18,167 bases of DNA from Clostridia bacterium (GTDB taxonomy: Bacteria; Bacillota; Clostridia; Oscillospirales; CAG-272), in NCBI GenBank assembly GCA_900768535.1, contig CAAGDE010000015.1:1-18167 (forward strand). The letters run 5' to 3'. Position numbers and translations under genes: made by a program. Under the pieces are notes generated by a model, which saw nothing but the letters and a program-made list of their open reading frames with translations, searched no databases and had not been told where the DNA came from. Below are positions 1-7,435 of this stretch, piece by piece (the first letter of the stretch is position 1; the number at the start of each line of letters is the position of its first letter).

Positions 1-27
1 ATTGTTGTAGTATATAAAATTAGAGAT

Positions 28-162
28 TTGAGATACTGCCGCGTCTCCACCCAACAGGAGGAACAGCTGAACAGCTACGAAACACAGGTGCGCCACTATA
101 CCGAAGCCATCAACGCAGAACCAAATTGGCGGTTCGCGGGCTTCTATGCCGACAAAGGCATT
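28..162 (+). pseudogene. Large serine recombinase, N-terminal fragment
   Basis: About 45 codons match the start of the resolvase domain of Firmicutes large serine recombinases, the integrases of Tn5397/Tn4451-type elements. The visible motif is RYCRVST, whose Ser is the catalytic nucleophile, followed by EEQLNSYETQV and a segment ending GFYADKGI, where the family normally continues SGT. After residue 45 the frame runs into unrelated AT-rich sequence, and the usual few residues before RYCRVST are also missing. The piece is therefore cut at both ends and cannot be active. The flanks are AT-rich while the fragment is GC-rich. It is a relic of an integrative element, consistent with the relaxase and primase relics near the right end of the window. 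Confidence 0.75.
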
Positions 163-222
163 TATATTGTTTTGCTTCTGAAAAATTTAGCATATGAAGA
201 ACATAATATGGATATTCTTTGC

Positions 223-249
223 AAAAACCGGGTTTTTACCCGGTTTTTT
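223..249. terminator. Strong bidirectional hairpin terminator
   Basis: A perfect 11-base stem (223-233 with 238-248, AAAAACCGGGT / ACCCGGTTTTT) closes on a TTTT loop. The stem has a T run on the plus side and an A run on the other side, so it can terminate transcription in both directions. No intact gene reads into it in this window; it probably belonged to the lost element around the recombinase fragment. Confidence 0.75.
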
Positions 250-831
250 GCCCCTTTTTGGCACTTTGGCACGGTGACAAAAAAATCACGAAACGCAGAT
301 ATGTTCAGGATTTTGGTGGGGCGCGAACTCATGTCATCGGATTTTTGACCCAACAGGCAAAGAAAAATTGAATCACAAACAGGCGAATGAGAAATTTTTT
401 CGCGTCCAAGCGGCGCGGCGAATGAAAGGCTCTCATTCACCTTTTTTGTTTCTCAAAATAAAAGAAAAAAGGGGAAATTTGAAAAAGATGGACGAAACAG
501 AAGTGTACCGCTACAAAAAGACCCCCGTCTCCGAAGAAACGGGGCAAGGAGCAGCTATCTGTATCTGCTGAAGCATTGAAAACGGTGAGGGGGGTTAGCA
601 AAAGGGCAATCGCAAAAAACAATTTTCCTGCCAAGACAAAACTCTGCTTGTTTGCTGCCCCCTGCCCCCGTCCATGGTGAGCCGGGAAGGTGAAGGACCC
701 ACTTGAAAAGATAGATACAGTTGGAGAAGAACTGATATGTTTACGGTGGCTTTTGATTTCGATACTGCGGAATTGTTGAATTATGATTTGGTTCTGCGTG
801 CCGTTCAGATATGCCACCGTCCGTTTTTTGA
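250..831. other. Gap with no supported gene
   Basis: Open frames occur on both strands but none has a convincing ribosome binding site, family motif or coding character. The stretch holds several inverted repeats: GAATGAGA (384-391) with TCTCATTC (431-438), a minus-strand terminator (515-544), and ACGGTGGC (743-750) with GCCACCGT (813-820). It looks like decayed sequence between the recombinase fragment and the glycosidase remnants. Confidence 0.5.
515..544 (-). terminator. UUCG-loop terminator, minus strand
   Basis: Read on the minus strand, 544 to 523 forms a 9-base stem (CCCCGTTTC pairing with GAGACGGGG, one G-U pair) closed by a TTCG tetraloop and followed by GTCTTTTTG. This is a textbook intrinsic terminator. 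It lies downstream of the minus-strand glycosidase remnants and may be the original end of their operon, although about 290 bases separate it from the last remnant. Confidence 0.7.
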
Positions 832-1086
832 TTATGGGAGGCGCCCCAGTTCAAAGACAAGCGCGCTATACTGCGGCAGGTTATGCGGAATCAGCAGACC
901 GATGTTCCGAAGCGCCGAACCGCTGAGGATCTGTCCCGTTTGTTTTACCCGATAGTAACGGTCCGAATCCAATCCTCGCGGACAGACATAACAATTCTCG
1001 TCGCACAATGAAATGTTTTCTGCAACCGCACAAATCAAACTTTTCGAGCAATTCCTGGAAACAAACTGCCATGCGTGAATGAGTTT
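832..1086 (-). pseudogene. GH36 alpha-galactosidase, C-terminal remnant
   Basis: About 84 codons read like the C-terminal beta-sandwich of GH36 alpha-galactosidases, enzymes that remove terminal alpha-galactose from raffinose-type sugars. The piece begins HAWQFVS, aligning with the family's AWxxVS segment. It continues with a GLDSDRYYRV stretch (family: GLDPxxxYRV) and TGQILSGSALRNIGL (family: ..G..YSG.ALM.AGL), and ends at a natural-looking stop. The N-terminal region, catalytic barrel and both catalytic Asp residues are absent. The sequence above 1086 in the same frame no longer resembles the family. Together with the adjacent GH35 remnant this indicates a lost galactoside-degradation operon. 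The assignment rests on motif recognition only. Confidence 0.6.
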
Positions 1087-1201
1087 TCCGCATCCGGCTG
1101 TGACTGCGTCATCTTCGCCGGATTGCTTGTTTTGCCTCGTTTTGCAGACGCACGGTACGGGTAATAATGTCCTTTTTTCGGAAATACACCGTGGCAAAGC
1201 G

Positions 1202-2180
1202 TCACACAAGCATGGGGATCTCATCGGCAAGGTCGATTTCCAATGTTTCGGCCCCATCACCGTCTGCTTCAAACAGGGACGGCGGACCGTCAAGGCGATA
1301 TTTCCCGACAAATGCATAGCTTCCATGGCGATTTCGGCTTCCCATACTGCCCCAATGCGAACTTGAGCGGAAGTCCGGCGGTGAACCAGTCCGCAATGAG
1401 CTTGTCCGGTTTCCGTGCGTCGAAAATTTCCGCGCGATCCCCCAAAAAATCCACCGTCAGCATCGGATCTGCTGTCGTGTCCGGATAGGTCAGGTTCGGT
1501 TCCCAAAGATTTTCTTCAACCGCCGTCACCGTACAGTGCCCCTCCGCTTCGGGTGCGGTCAGCAGAAGCTCGCGGCTGTCTCCCGTTGCACTCCAGACTC
1601 TGATATGCGTATCGGTATAGAACTCTGCAACCACCTTCCCGTCCTGTTCGTACAGCGGGCAATCATCCCGATCCGTGACATACAACTGATTCCCAAGCAA
1701 GAACGCATGGAGGGATTCTGCATTTGTCAGTGTGATGATCTCTGCTTCTTTTCCTGCAAACCGATAGACGGGGGCGTCATCCGTATAGAAGAACCAACGG
1801 GAACCGATGCGGCAAAGCGGCGTTGCATTGGAGGCGGTCAGAACGCAGCCGTCTTCGAGCGGCAGATTGTAGGGGAGAATCCGGATATCATGATCCCGGA
1901 TATTCACGGGAGGTGTGCTGACGGTTCCGTGACCCGTGTCGAGCGTCATGGTGACATCGGGACGATATGCCGGTTTTCTGCGGTGCAGGCGGTTGTTGAT
2001 AAACACGAATCCGCCGCCGCTCGTCGGGTCATGGCGCACGGCATACCGCAGGGCGCGGAAATCTGCAGGATCTTTGGCAGTGTCCTCCGGAAGGACGGTA
2101 ATTGCGGGAGCAATCAGCCAACCGAATTCCCGCAACAGATAGTGATGCCGCCGCAGGCGATGGTAGCTTTCATGCGGATC
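1202..2180 (-). pseudogene. GH35-like beta-galactosidase, truncated and frameshifted
   Basis: The reading frame resembles the C-terminal half of Clostridia GH35 beta-galactosidases. It opens with DPHESYHRLRRHHYLLREFG, then LAP-type and GGGFVFINN segments (family: SGFLFVNNYQR), then ATPLC and a TADWF-like end region. Coding starts abruptly at about 2180, directly after the stop of the lysR gene, so the TIM barrel and catalytic Glu pair are missing. The main frame stops at 1290. A second frame, visible from about 1345 down to the stop at 1202, appears to carry the last residues, implying a frameshift near 1300-1350. The gene is dead. It could alternatively be another clan GH-A beta-galactosidase. 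Confidence 0.65.
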
Positions 2181-3111
2181 AGTCCGTTTCCTTTGCCCCG
2201 GCTTGCCCGACGGGGGACTGGGCAGACATGAGGCGGATCAGATCCTGCATGGGGGCGGTCAGCTTTTTTCCGTGAAGGTAAGCCGCGACATAGGCGCGCG
2301 AATTGTTCGGGGCGGTAATGCGGAAATAGCGCGGTTTGGTCGGATTTTCCGCATTGACAAGCAGTTCCGGGACGAACCCGACGCCCATGCCCTTGCCGAC
2401 CATGGCATCCACCGTTTCCCAGTTTTCGCTGGAGTAGAGGATATTCGGGGCAAAGCCCTCCGCCTCGCAGAGCGCATTCCCCAGCTGGGTAAAGCGCTGA
2501 CTGCCTTTGAGATAGATAAACGGAAGGTGTGAGAACTGACGCAGATTCACCCACGGAAGGCTGCCCGCGTCCGGCGCCGGGGTGTATTCCACCTGCAGTG
2601 TCCGCGGGACGGCAAAGAAGATCTCCTCACGCAGTACCGGGGTATACTCCAGGGTGGTGTCCCGGAGCGGGAGCGGAAGGAAGGCAAGATCCAGCCGCTT
2701 TTCCGACAGCAGGACCTCCAGATCGTTTGACGAGCATTCGGTGACGTTGACCGTAACGCCGGGGTGGTTCTTTTTGAACTGCGGCAGACAGCCGGGCAGG
2801 TAGTAGCGCCCGTAGAAGGGTGAGATGCCGAAGCTGACGGTCTGACTTTGCGAGAGTGCCCGCATATCCTTTTCCAGCGCATCCGACATTGCCAGGATTT
2901 CGGTTGCTTCCCTGACGAACAGCTCTCCCGCAGTGGTCAGCCGCAGGGTTGCGCTTTTGCGGTCGAACAGTGTGACCGCCAGCTCGGTCTCCAGCGTCTT
3001 GATCGCCTGGCTCAGGGACGGTTGGCTGATATACAGCTCCCGTGCGGCATTGGAAAAGCTCCTGGCTTTTGCCAGTGTCACGGCAAACTTCATCTCTCGC
3101 AACGTTATCAT
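2179..3111 (-). CDS. LysR-family transcriptional regulator
   Basis: A 310-residue protein of typical LysR length. Residues 1-60 form the winged helix-turn-helix, with FSNAARELYISQPSLSQAIKTLE as the recognition region followed by LFDRKSATLRLTTAGELF. Residues about 90-300 are the periplasmic-binding-protein-like effector domain, with the usual DLAFLPLPL and GMGVGFVPELL motifs. The start at 3111 is chosen because GGAGG lies 7 bases upstream and the perfect promoter at 3140-3168 ends just before it; the longer open frame is non-coding shadow. The gene follows the EEP lipoprotein on the same strand with a 94-base gap and its own promoter. Its likely target is the CCTATA palindrome region at 5055-5089. 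The effector is unknown. A short non-conserved tail ends at the breakpoint with the GH35 remnant. Confidence 0.93.
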   Translation of the reverse strand: MITLREMKFAVTLAKARSFSNAARELYISQPSLSQAIKTLETELAVTLFDRKSATLRLTTAGELFVREATEILAMSDALEKDMRALSQSQTVSFGISPFYGRYYLPGCLPQFKKNHPGVTVNVTECSSNDLEVLLSEKRLDLAFLPLPLRDTTLEYTPVLREEIFFAVPRTLQVEYTPAPDAGSLPWVNLRQFSHLPFIYLKGSQRFTQLGNALCEAEGFAPNILYSSENWETVDAMVGKGMGVGFVPELLVNAENPTKPRYFRITAPNNSRAYVAAYLHGKKLTAPMQDLIRLMSAQSPVGQAGAKETD

Positions 3112-3139
3112 CCGGCATCCTCCATAGTGGTTTTCTTTT

Positions 3140-3168
3140 ATTATACAGCAAAAACCGTCCGGTGTCAA
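3140..3168 (-). promoter_or_regulatory. Consensus sigma-A promoter of lysR
   Basis: On the minus strand TTGACA (3168-3163), a 17-base spacer and TATAAT (3145-3140) form a perfect consensus promoter, ending 28 bases before the lysR start codon. No CCTATA-type half-site is visible next to it, so autoregulation through that motif is not evident. Confidence 0.88.
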
Positions 3169-3205
3169 GAATAAATGTTGAAAATGACGAAATCGCGCCG
3201 GAATG

Positions 3206-4966
3206 CTACGCGGCTTTTCTGACGGTAAAGTCGGCGATGAGCGGGGTGTGATCGGAGGCGGCGAGAGCGGTGGAGTCCAGAATGACGGTAAACCAAAGCG
3301 GCGTGATATTGGGGGAGTGGAAAATGTGATCGTATGCCTCCTTGATGTTGGTTTTCGGCTGGGAACCGACCGCATGAATGGTGCGGCAGACGGTTCCCTT
3401 TTTTTCTGCATCGGCGGAAGCGTCCGTAAAGCCGGAATCATTCGTGAAGGCGGTATACTGTTCATCGCTGTTCAGCGTATTGAAGTCACCCGTGCAGAAA
3501 ACGGGAACGCGGTACGTATCGCTAAGGCGCCGGACCTTTTGCGCCATTTCCGCGGCGTGAACCGTGCGCCGCTCGCCGTACTGCGGCAGATCCCAGTGGG
3601 TGGAGGTCGCAACAAAGCGGCTTCCGTCGCTCAAATGTTCGAACAGCCCCCACATCAGAAGGCGCAGGCGGGTGTCTCCGCAGGAGTATGGCTCCACGGC
3701 GGATTCCTTCAGCCGGACGACTCTTGTATCGTAGATCAGCGTGGTGTAGGCAACGTCTCCGCTCCCGTTCCCGGCGGTATCGGCGGCGACAAAGGCGTAG
3801 CCCTCCTGCTCCAGAATCGGTCGGATGGCGGCGTACCAGTCGGCGCAGACCTCCTGCAGTCCGGCTACCGTGGGACGGTAGGTCAGGATTGTGGCAAGCG
3901 CGGCATAATCTCTGCCGGGAAGTGCCTCGCCGCCCCATTCGTTGGAGAGCAGATTAAAGGAGAGGATGCGTGTGTCGGCGTCTGCGGTCATGGCACCGTC
4001 CCCGCCGCGATAGGCAAGCGATTCCTGCGCGAGATTGGCAGGGAGATCGAACCGGTCGGAAAAGAGTGCGGCGGTTCGGAGCCGTTTCAGAAACTGCGAG
4101 GCGGCAATCTCGGAGGCGGCGGCGTCCCAGCCCGTGATAATCAGGTGCCCGTCCGTGATCTGAAGATAGGTGCGGAGCGGATCCAGCCCGTCCCCGGCAA
4201 AGGCTTGGTAAGCCGGACGGTTGACGGGGCCCAGCAGGATCTCGTGCGTACCGGGCGCGGTGCTGTCATCGCAGACGGCGACCTTGGCGGAGAAGTTCTG
4301 CCGCAGGACCTGGGAAATCTGCTCGGCGACCCGGCGCAGAGCGGTGTTCCCTGCCGGATAGCAGACGGTGCAGTCCGTGGGGGAGGCGTTCATTCCCTCC
4401 AGCCAGGCGGCGGTGCCTGTCATATGCCGGTCACCGAGATAACGGACGGCGGGGGCACCGCTTTCGGTCTGATATGCATCGATCAACTCGGATCCGAAGC
4501 AGGCAAGCGCTTCCACAAGGGCTTGCTCGGTGTTGGAGACAACATAGATCTGCCTGCCCTGCCGGGTGACCGCCCAGTCATGATAGCCGAGTGCCTGCAT
4601 CTGCCGGCGGCTTTCGGGCGCTTTGGTCTTGCCCACCAGGATTGCACATGCGTCCGCCTGCCGGTCGGCATCGTAGTCGAAATCCTCGGATATCTTCAGG
4701 GAAACCCCGCCGAGCGCCCGGATCCGGTCACGCAGGGCAATGACTGCGTTTGTGACCGCATCGGTGATGTCGCTGGGACGGATGATGACCCAATCGGTGC
4801 GTTCTCCCTCTGTCAGAAGGACTGGCGGGTCGGTTGGGGCGGTGCTGTCGGGTTCGCGGGACATGCTGTCCCAAGGCTGGGTGGCAGGGGCGGCACAGGC
4901 GGACAGCAGAACGGCGAGCATCAGCAGGATACACAGCAGCGTGCGGGAGAGTGATTGGTGTTTCAT
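3206..4966 (-). CDS. Lipoprotein with endonuclease/exonuclease/phosphatase domain
   Basis: A 586-residue surface lipoprotein. A signal peptide ends in the lipobox LLSAC (Cys24), followed by a Pro/Thr-rich linker. Residues 50-165 and about 195-300 look like two tandem copies of one alpha/beta domain (CAILVGKTKAPESR at 107-120 and HEILLGPVNRPAYQ at 241-254), a layout like the N-terminal domains of some glycosidases. Residues 330-586 are a complete EEP (DNase I-like) domain: Asn338, Glu372, His457/Asp459 in THWDL, GDFNT with Asp494 and Asn496, DH at 546-547, and terminal SDH at 571-573. EEP enzymes cleave phosphodiester or phosphomonoester bonds in nucleic acids, lipids or inositol phosphates; the substrate cannot be told. 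The start at 4966 has GGAGG 5 bases upstream. The gene is divergent from the plus-strand operon, and its first domain matches the metallohydrolase lipoprotein at 13801-15525. Confidence 0.85.
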   Translation of the reverse strand: MKHQSLSRTLLCILLMLAVLLSACAAPATQPWDSMSREPDSTAPTDPPVLLTEGERTDWVIIRPSDITDAVTNAVIALRDRIRALGGVSLKISEDFDYDADRQADACAILVGKTKAPESRRQMQALGYHDWAVTRQGRQIYVVSNTEQALVEALACFGSELIDAYQTESGAPAVRYLGDRHMTGTAAWLEGMNASPTDCTVCYPAGNTALRRVAEQISQVLRQNFSAKVAVCDDSTAPGTHEILLGPVNRPAYQAFAGDGLDPLRTYLQITDGHLIITGWDAAASEIAASQFLKRLRTAALFSDRFDLPANLAQESLAYRGGDGAMTADADTRILSFNLLSNEWGGEALPGRDYAALATILTYRPTVAGLQEVCADWYAAIRPILEQEGYAFVAADTAGNGSGDVAYTTLIYDTRVVRLKESAVEPYSCGDTRLRLLMWGLFEHLSDGSRFVATSTHWDLPQYGERRTVHAAEMAQKVRRLSDTYRVPVFCTGDFNTLNSDEQYTAFTNDSGFTDASADAEKKGTVCRTIHAVGSQPKTNIKEAYDHIFHSPNITPLWFTVILDSTALAASDHTPLIADFTVRKAA

Positions 4967-4994
4967 GACTTCCTCCGTATGTTTTTCTGCTTTC

Positions 4995-5023
4995 ATTATA
5001 CCATATGTGCGTGCGTTTGTAAA
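4995..5023 (-). promoter_or_regulatory. Promoter of the EEP lipoprotein
   Basis: Minus-strand TTTACA (5023-5018), a 17-base spacer and perfect TATAAT (5000-4995) lie 28 bases before the chosen start codon. The CCTATA repeat cluster begins 31 bases upstream of the -35. Confidence 0.82.
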
Positions 5024-5054
5024 ATACGAATTAACTATTCCGGTATTTGTTTTT

Positions 5055-5089
5055 CCTATAGCGTGCGTTTTCTATAGGCTCAGCCTATA
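5055..5089. promoter_or_regulatory. CCTATA half-site cluster, candidate LysR operator
   Basis: CCTATAG (5055-5061) and CTATAGG (5072-5078) form an inverted pair 10 bases apart. The second half also belongs to a perfect 17-base palindrome, TATAGGCT-C-AGCCTATA (5073-5089). The cluster sits between two divergent promoters, 31 bases from the minus-strand -35 and 20 bases from the plus-strand -35. This is the usual place and architecture for a LysR-type binding region, with a strong site plus a neighbouring site. The nearby LysR gene is the natural candidate, but binding is inferred. Confidence 0.65.
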
Positions 5090-5109
5090 TTGATATTGGA
5101 ATAAAGTAT

Positions 5110-5138
5110 TTGCATTTCCGGGCGGATTGTTGTATAAT
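5110..5138 (+). promoter_or_regulatory. Promoter of the seven-gene operon
   Basis: TTGCAT (5110-5115), a 17-base spacer and perfect TATAAT (5133-5138) precede the GDPD start codon by about 50 bases. The weak -35 beside the palindrome cluster fits a promoter that needs an activator. No other promoter of this quality was found in the gaps of the downstream gene string. Confidence 0.8.
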
Positions 5139-5189
5139 TTATACAGAGCGGTTTTGATGGGACCGCCGGACAACGAATGGGGGAATGAT

Positions 5190-5900
5190 ATGAAAATTAT
5201 CGCGCACCGTGGAGCGTCCACGGTAAAAGAGGAAAACAGCCTGGAGGGTCTGCTTTATGCAGGCGAATTGGGAGCGGATCTGGTGGAATGCGATGTCACC
5301 CGGCTGCATGACGGCACCTACGTTATTTACCACGACAACACCCTGCTTCGCCTGGGCGGGGTGGACAAAAGCCTTGCGGAGGTCGGATATTCCGAAATGC
5401 GGGAGTGCCTTGCGCGCAACGGGCACGGGCTGATGCGCTTTGAGGAGCTGCTGGCGGGATACCGGAGCCGGACGCCGATTCTGCTCCATATCAAAATGAC
5501 GCACCTGGAGCCGGATTTTGTGGAGCTGATTTGCCGCACGGAGGTGCCGTTTGTGTTCGGTGCCGTCAGCCTGGATGTTGCGGAGGAATTGCACCGGCAC
5601 TTTCCGCCGGAGCGGATTCTTGCCTTTATGCCGGGGAAAACCGATTACCGGGCGTTCTTCGCGGCGGGCGCGGGGGTGATCCGGCTGTGGGAGCACTGGC
5701 TGGACACGGTGACGCCGGATGAAGTGCGTGCGGCGTGCCCCGGTGCCATGGTCTGGATTATGGCAAGGGACGAGCGGAAGCGGAACTGCGGAAGCCCCCG
5801 GACGCTGGACAGGTGCATGGAGCTTCACGCGGACGGCATCCTTCTGGATGACGTTGCCATGGCGCTGGAATGGAGACGGCACTACCCCATCGCGGGTTGA
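5190..5900 (+). CDS. Glycerophosphodiester phosphodiesterase family protein
   Basis: A 236-residue protein of the GDPD family, TIM-barrel enzymes that hydrolyse glycerophosphodiesters to glycerol-3-phosphate and an alcohol. The start MKIIAHRG puts His6-Arg7 of the HRG motif at the N-terminus. Glu33 and Asp35 (VECDV) are the metal ligands, and His48 (YHDNTL) is the second catalytic His. The C-terminal WIMARD and DGILLDD segments are typical. The barrel strand that usually carries a third metal-binding Glu (ExK) reads ILLHIK, with His100 in its place. There is no signal peptide, so it is cytosolic. A GGGGGA element upstream supports the start at 5190 over an earlier in-frame ATG. First gene of the operon, 32 bases before the solute-binding protein. 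It may act on glycerophosphoryl groups released from the imported substrate, which is inference. Confidence 0.85.
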   Translation: MKIIAHRGASTVKEENSLEGLLYAGELGADLVECDVTRLHDGTYVIYHDNTLLRLGGVDKSLAEVGYSEMRECLARNGHGLMRFEELLAGYRSRTPILLHIKMTHLEPDFVELICRTEVPFVFGAVSLDVAEELHRHFPPERILAFMPGKTDYRAFFAAGAGVIRLWEHWLDTVTPDEVRAACPGAMVWIMARDERKRNCGSPRTLDRCMELHADGILLDDVAMALEWRRHYPIAG

Positions 5901-5932
5901 GTCATAAAAACGCAAAGGAGGAACAGAACCAA

Positions 5933-7414
5933 ATGAACCGATCAAGGCAATCGATCCGACTGCTTGGGGGATTGCTGGCACTGCTGATGCCGCTGGGCGT
6001 TCTTGCGGGATGCGGCAAAAAGGGGAATGACCCGCAGACGCCGACAACCGGGGCGGGACCCGAAACAAGCGGTCCCTACGATGAGAACGGCTATATCAAC
6101 GACGCGCTCCCGGCGCTGAACTACGGCGGGGAGAAACTGAAAATTCTGACCTGGAATCCGGAATATGACGACCTGTGCTTTACGGAGGAGGACGGACACG
6201 GGCTGATTGAGGACGCGCTGTTCAGTCAGCACACGCGGGTGGAAAAGCGGCTGGGAATTGATATTCAGATTACGAGATCCAACGGCAGGCAGGAGGATAT
6301 GGACGACTACCTGGCGCTGATTACGCAGTCCAACCAGTCGGGCGATCCGTTTGATGTCATCGGTGCCTACAGCGGAATCGGCGCGGCGGCAGCGGTGCGG
6401 GGACTGTACCGCGACCTGAACCGGCTCCCGTACATCGATTTTGAAAAGCCGTGGTGGCCGGACGACCTGCAGGAATCCATTGCGGTGGGCGGAAAGCTCT
6501 ATTTCGGCTCCGGCGATATCTCCCCGAACCTGATTTACGGCCTGTTTGCCATTGTGGTCAACCTGAATATGGTGGAGAGTCATTTCCACGACCGGGAGCT
6601 GATTTACGACCTGGTGGAGAACAACGAATGGACGCTGGACCGGATGATTGCCCTGTCGGGTGAGATCTATGAGGATCTGAACAATCCGGGGGAGGTGGAT
6701 GAATCCGACGCTTTCGGCTTTGTGTTCTGCAACAACGTCTCCATGGACGCGTTCCTGCAGGGGAGCGGCATCAGCATTACAACGAAGAACAGAAACGGGG
6801 AGCTTGCCATTTCCTCCACGCTCTACAGCCAGCAGTGCGATGATGTGGTTTCCAAGCTGGCGACTTTCCTCAAAAGCGACAGTGCATTCGTCCCTGCAAA
6901 GTATTTCGGTATTTTCCCGGAGGGACGTGCCATGCTGACCTCGGCAAAGATCAGCGTTTGCGTGGACCGGCTCAAAACAGCGGCGTTTGATTACGGCGTG
7001 GTGCCGATTCCGAAATACAGCAGCGGGCAGAAGTCCTATATCACCACCATGAACCATCACTTCTCCGCATACAGCGTGCCGGTGGTGCTGAGCGACGATA
7101 GGGCAGGGCGCAGTGCGGCATTCATGGAGGCAATAGGATCAGAGGGCTACCGCTCGGTGACGCCGGCGATCTTTGAAACCGCCTTCAAGCGCAAGTATTC
7201 GGAAAGCCCTACCGTTGCGGCAATGTTCCAGCTGATCCGGGACGGTGTCAGATTTGACATGGGTCGGCTTTACCGGCTCAATTTCGGCGGCGATCCGCCG
7301 GATACCATGTTCCGCCACGCCATCCAGCAGGATCAGAAGTGGCTGACCTATATATCCAGCCGACGCGGGCAGTGGAACCGGATTCTCGGACGGATCAGCG
7401 CATCGCTGTCCTGA
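5933..7414 (+). CDS. Extracellular solute-binding lipoprotein
   Basis: A 493-residue lipoprotein. Signal peptide with lipobox LAGC (Cys27), then a Gly/Pro/Thr-rich linker (about 30-50) and a mature domain beginning NYGGEKLKILTWN, typical of ABC-type sugar-binding proteins (SBP family 1-like) of Clostridia. The body contains DVIGAYSGIG, NEWTLDRM and FGIFPEGRAMLTS segments, as in carbohydrate-binding members. The start is fixed by AAAGGAGGA 8-9 bases upstream. It should capture an oligosaccharide at the cell surface. No ABC permease or ATPase gene lies in the operon or the window, so it either uses a permease encoded elsewhere or works as a surface binder. It lies 32 bases after the GDPD gene and 21 before the lectin-like gene. 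The ligand is not predictable. Confidence 0.82.
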   Translation: MNRSRQSIRLLGGLLALLMPLGVLAGCGKKGNDPQTPTTGAGPETSGPYDENGYINDALPALNYGGEKLKILTWNPEYDDLCFTEEDGHGLIEDALFSQHTRVEKRLGIDIQITRSNGRQEDMDDYLALITQSNQSGDPFDVIGAYSGIGAAAAVRGLYRDLNRLPYIDFEKPWWPDDLQESIAVGGKLYFGSGDISPNLIYGLFAIVVNLNMVESHFHDRELIYDLVENNEWTLDRMIALSGEIYEDLNNPGEVDESDAFGFVFCNNVSMDAFLQGSGISITTKNRNGELAISSTLYSQQCDDVVSKLATFLKSDSAFVPAKYFGIFPEGRAMLTSAKISVCVDRLKTAAFDYGVVPIPKYSSGQKSYITTMNHHFSAYSVPVVLSDDRAGRSAAFMEAIGSEGYRSVTPAIFETAFKRKYSESPTVAAMFQLIRDGVRFDMGRLYRLNFGGDPPDTMFRHAIQQDQKWLTYISSRRGQWNRILGRISASLS

Positions 7415-7435
7415 TAAAAGAAAGGAGATTGCATT

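Noticed and set aside
162..440. 92-codon minus-strand open frame
   Set aside because: It runs through the perfect terminator hairpin at 223-249 and shows no coding signals.
437..817. 126-codon minus-strand open frame with a hydrophobic stretch resembling a signal or membrane segment
   Set aside because: It spans the UUCG-loop terminator, has no ribosome binding site and no recognisable family, and the hydrophobic part comes from T-rich sequence.
743..820. ACGGTGGC/GCCACCGT inverted repeat followed by a T run as a plus-strand terminator
   Set aside because: The 62-base loop is far too long for an intrinsic terminator and no gene ends before it.
3112..3465. 118-residue N-terminal extension of the LysR frame
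   Set aside because: It contains the perfect lysR promoter and overlaps the end of the EEP gene; the Pro/Ser-rich translation is an artefact.
3203..4954. 583-codon plus-strand open frame opposite the EEP lipoprotein
   Set aside because: Antisense shadow of a high-GC gene; the minus strand has a signal peptide, complete EEP motifs, a promoter and a ribosome binding site.
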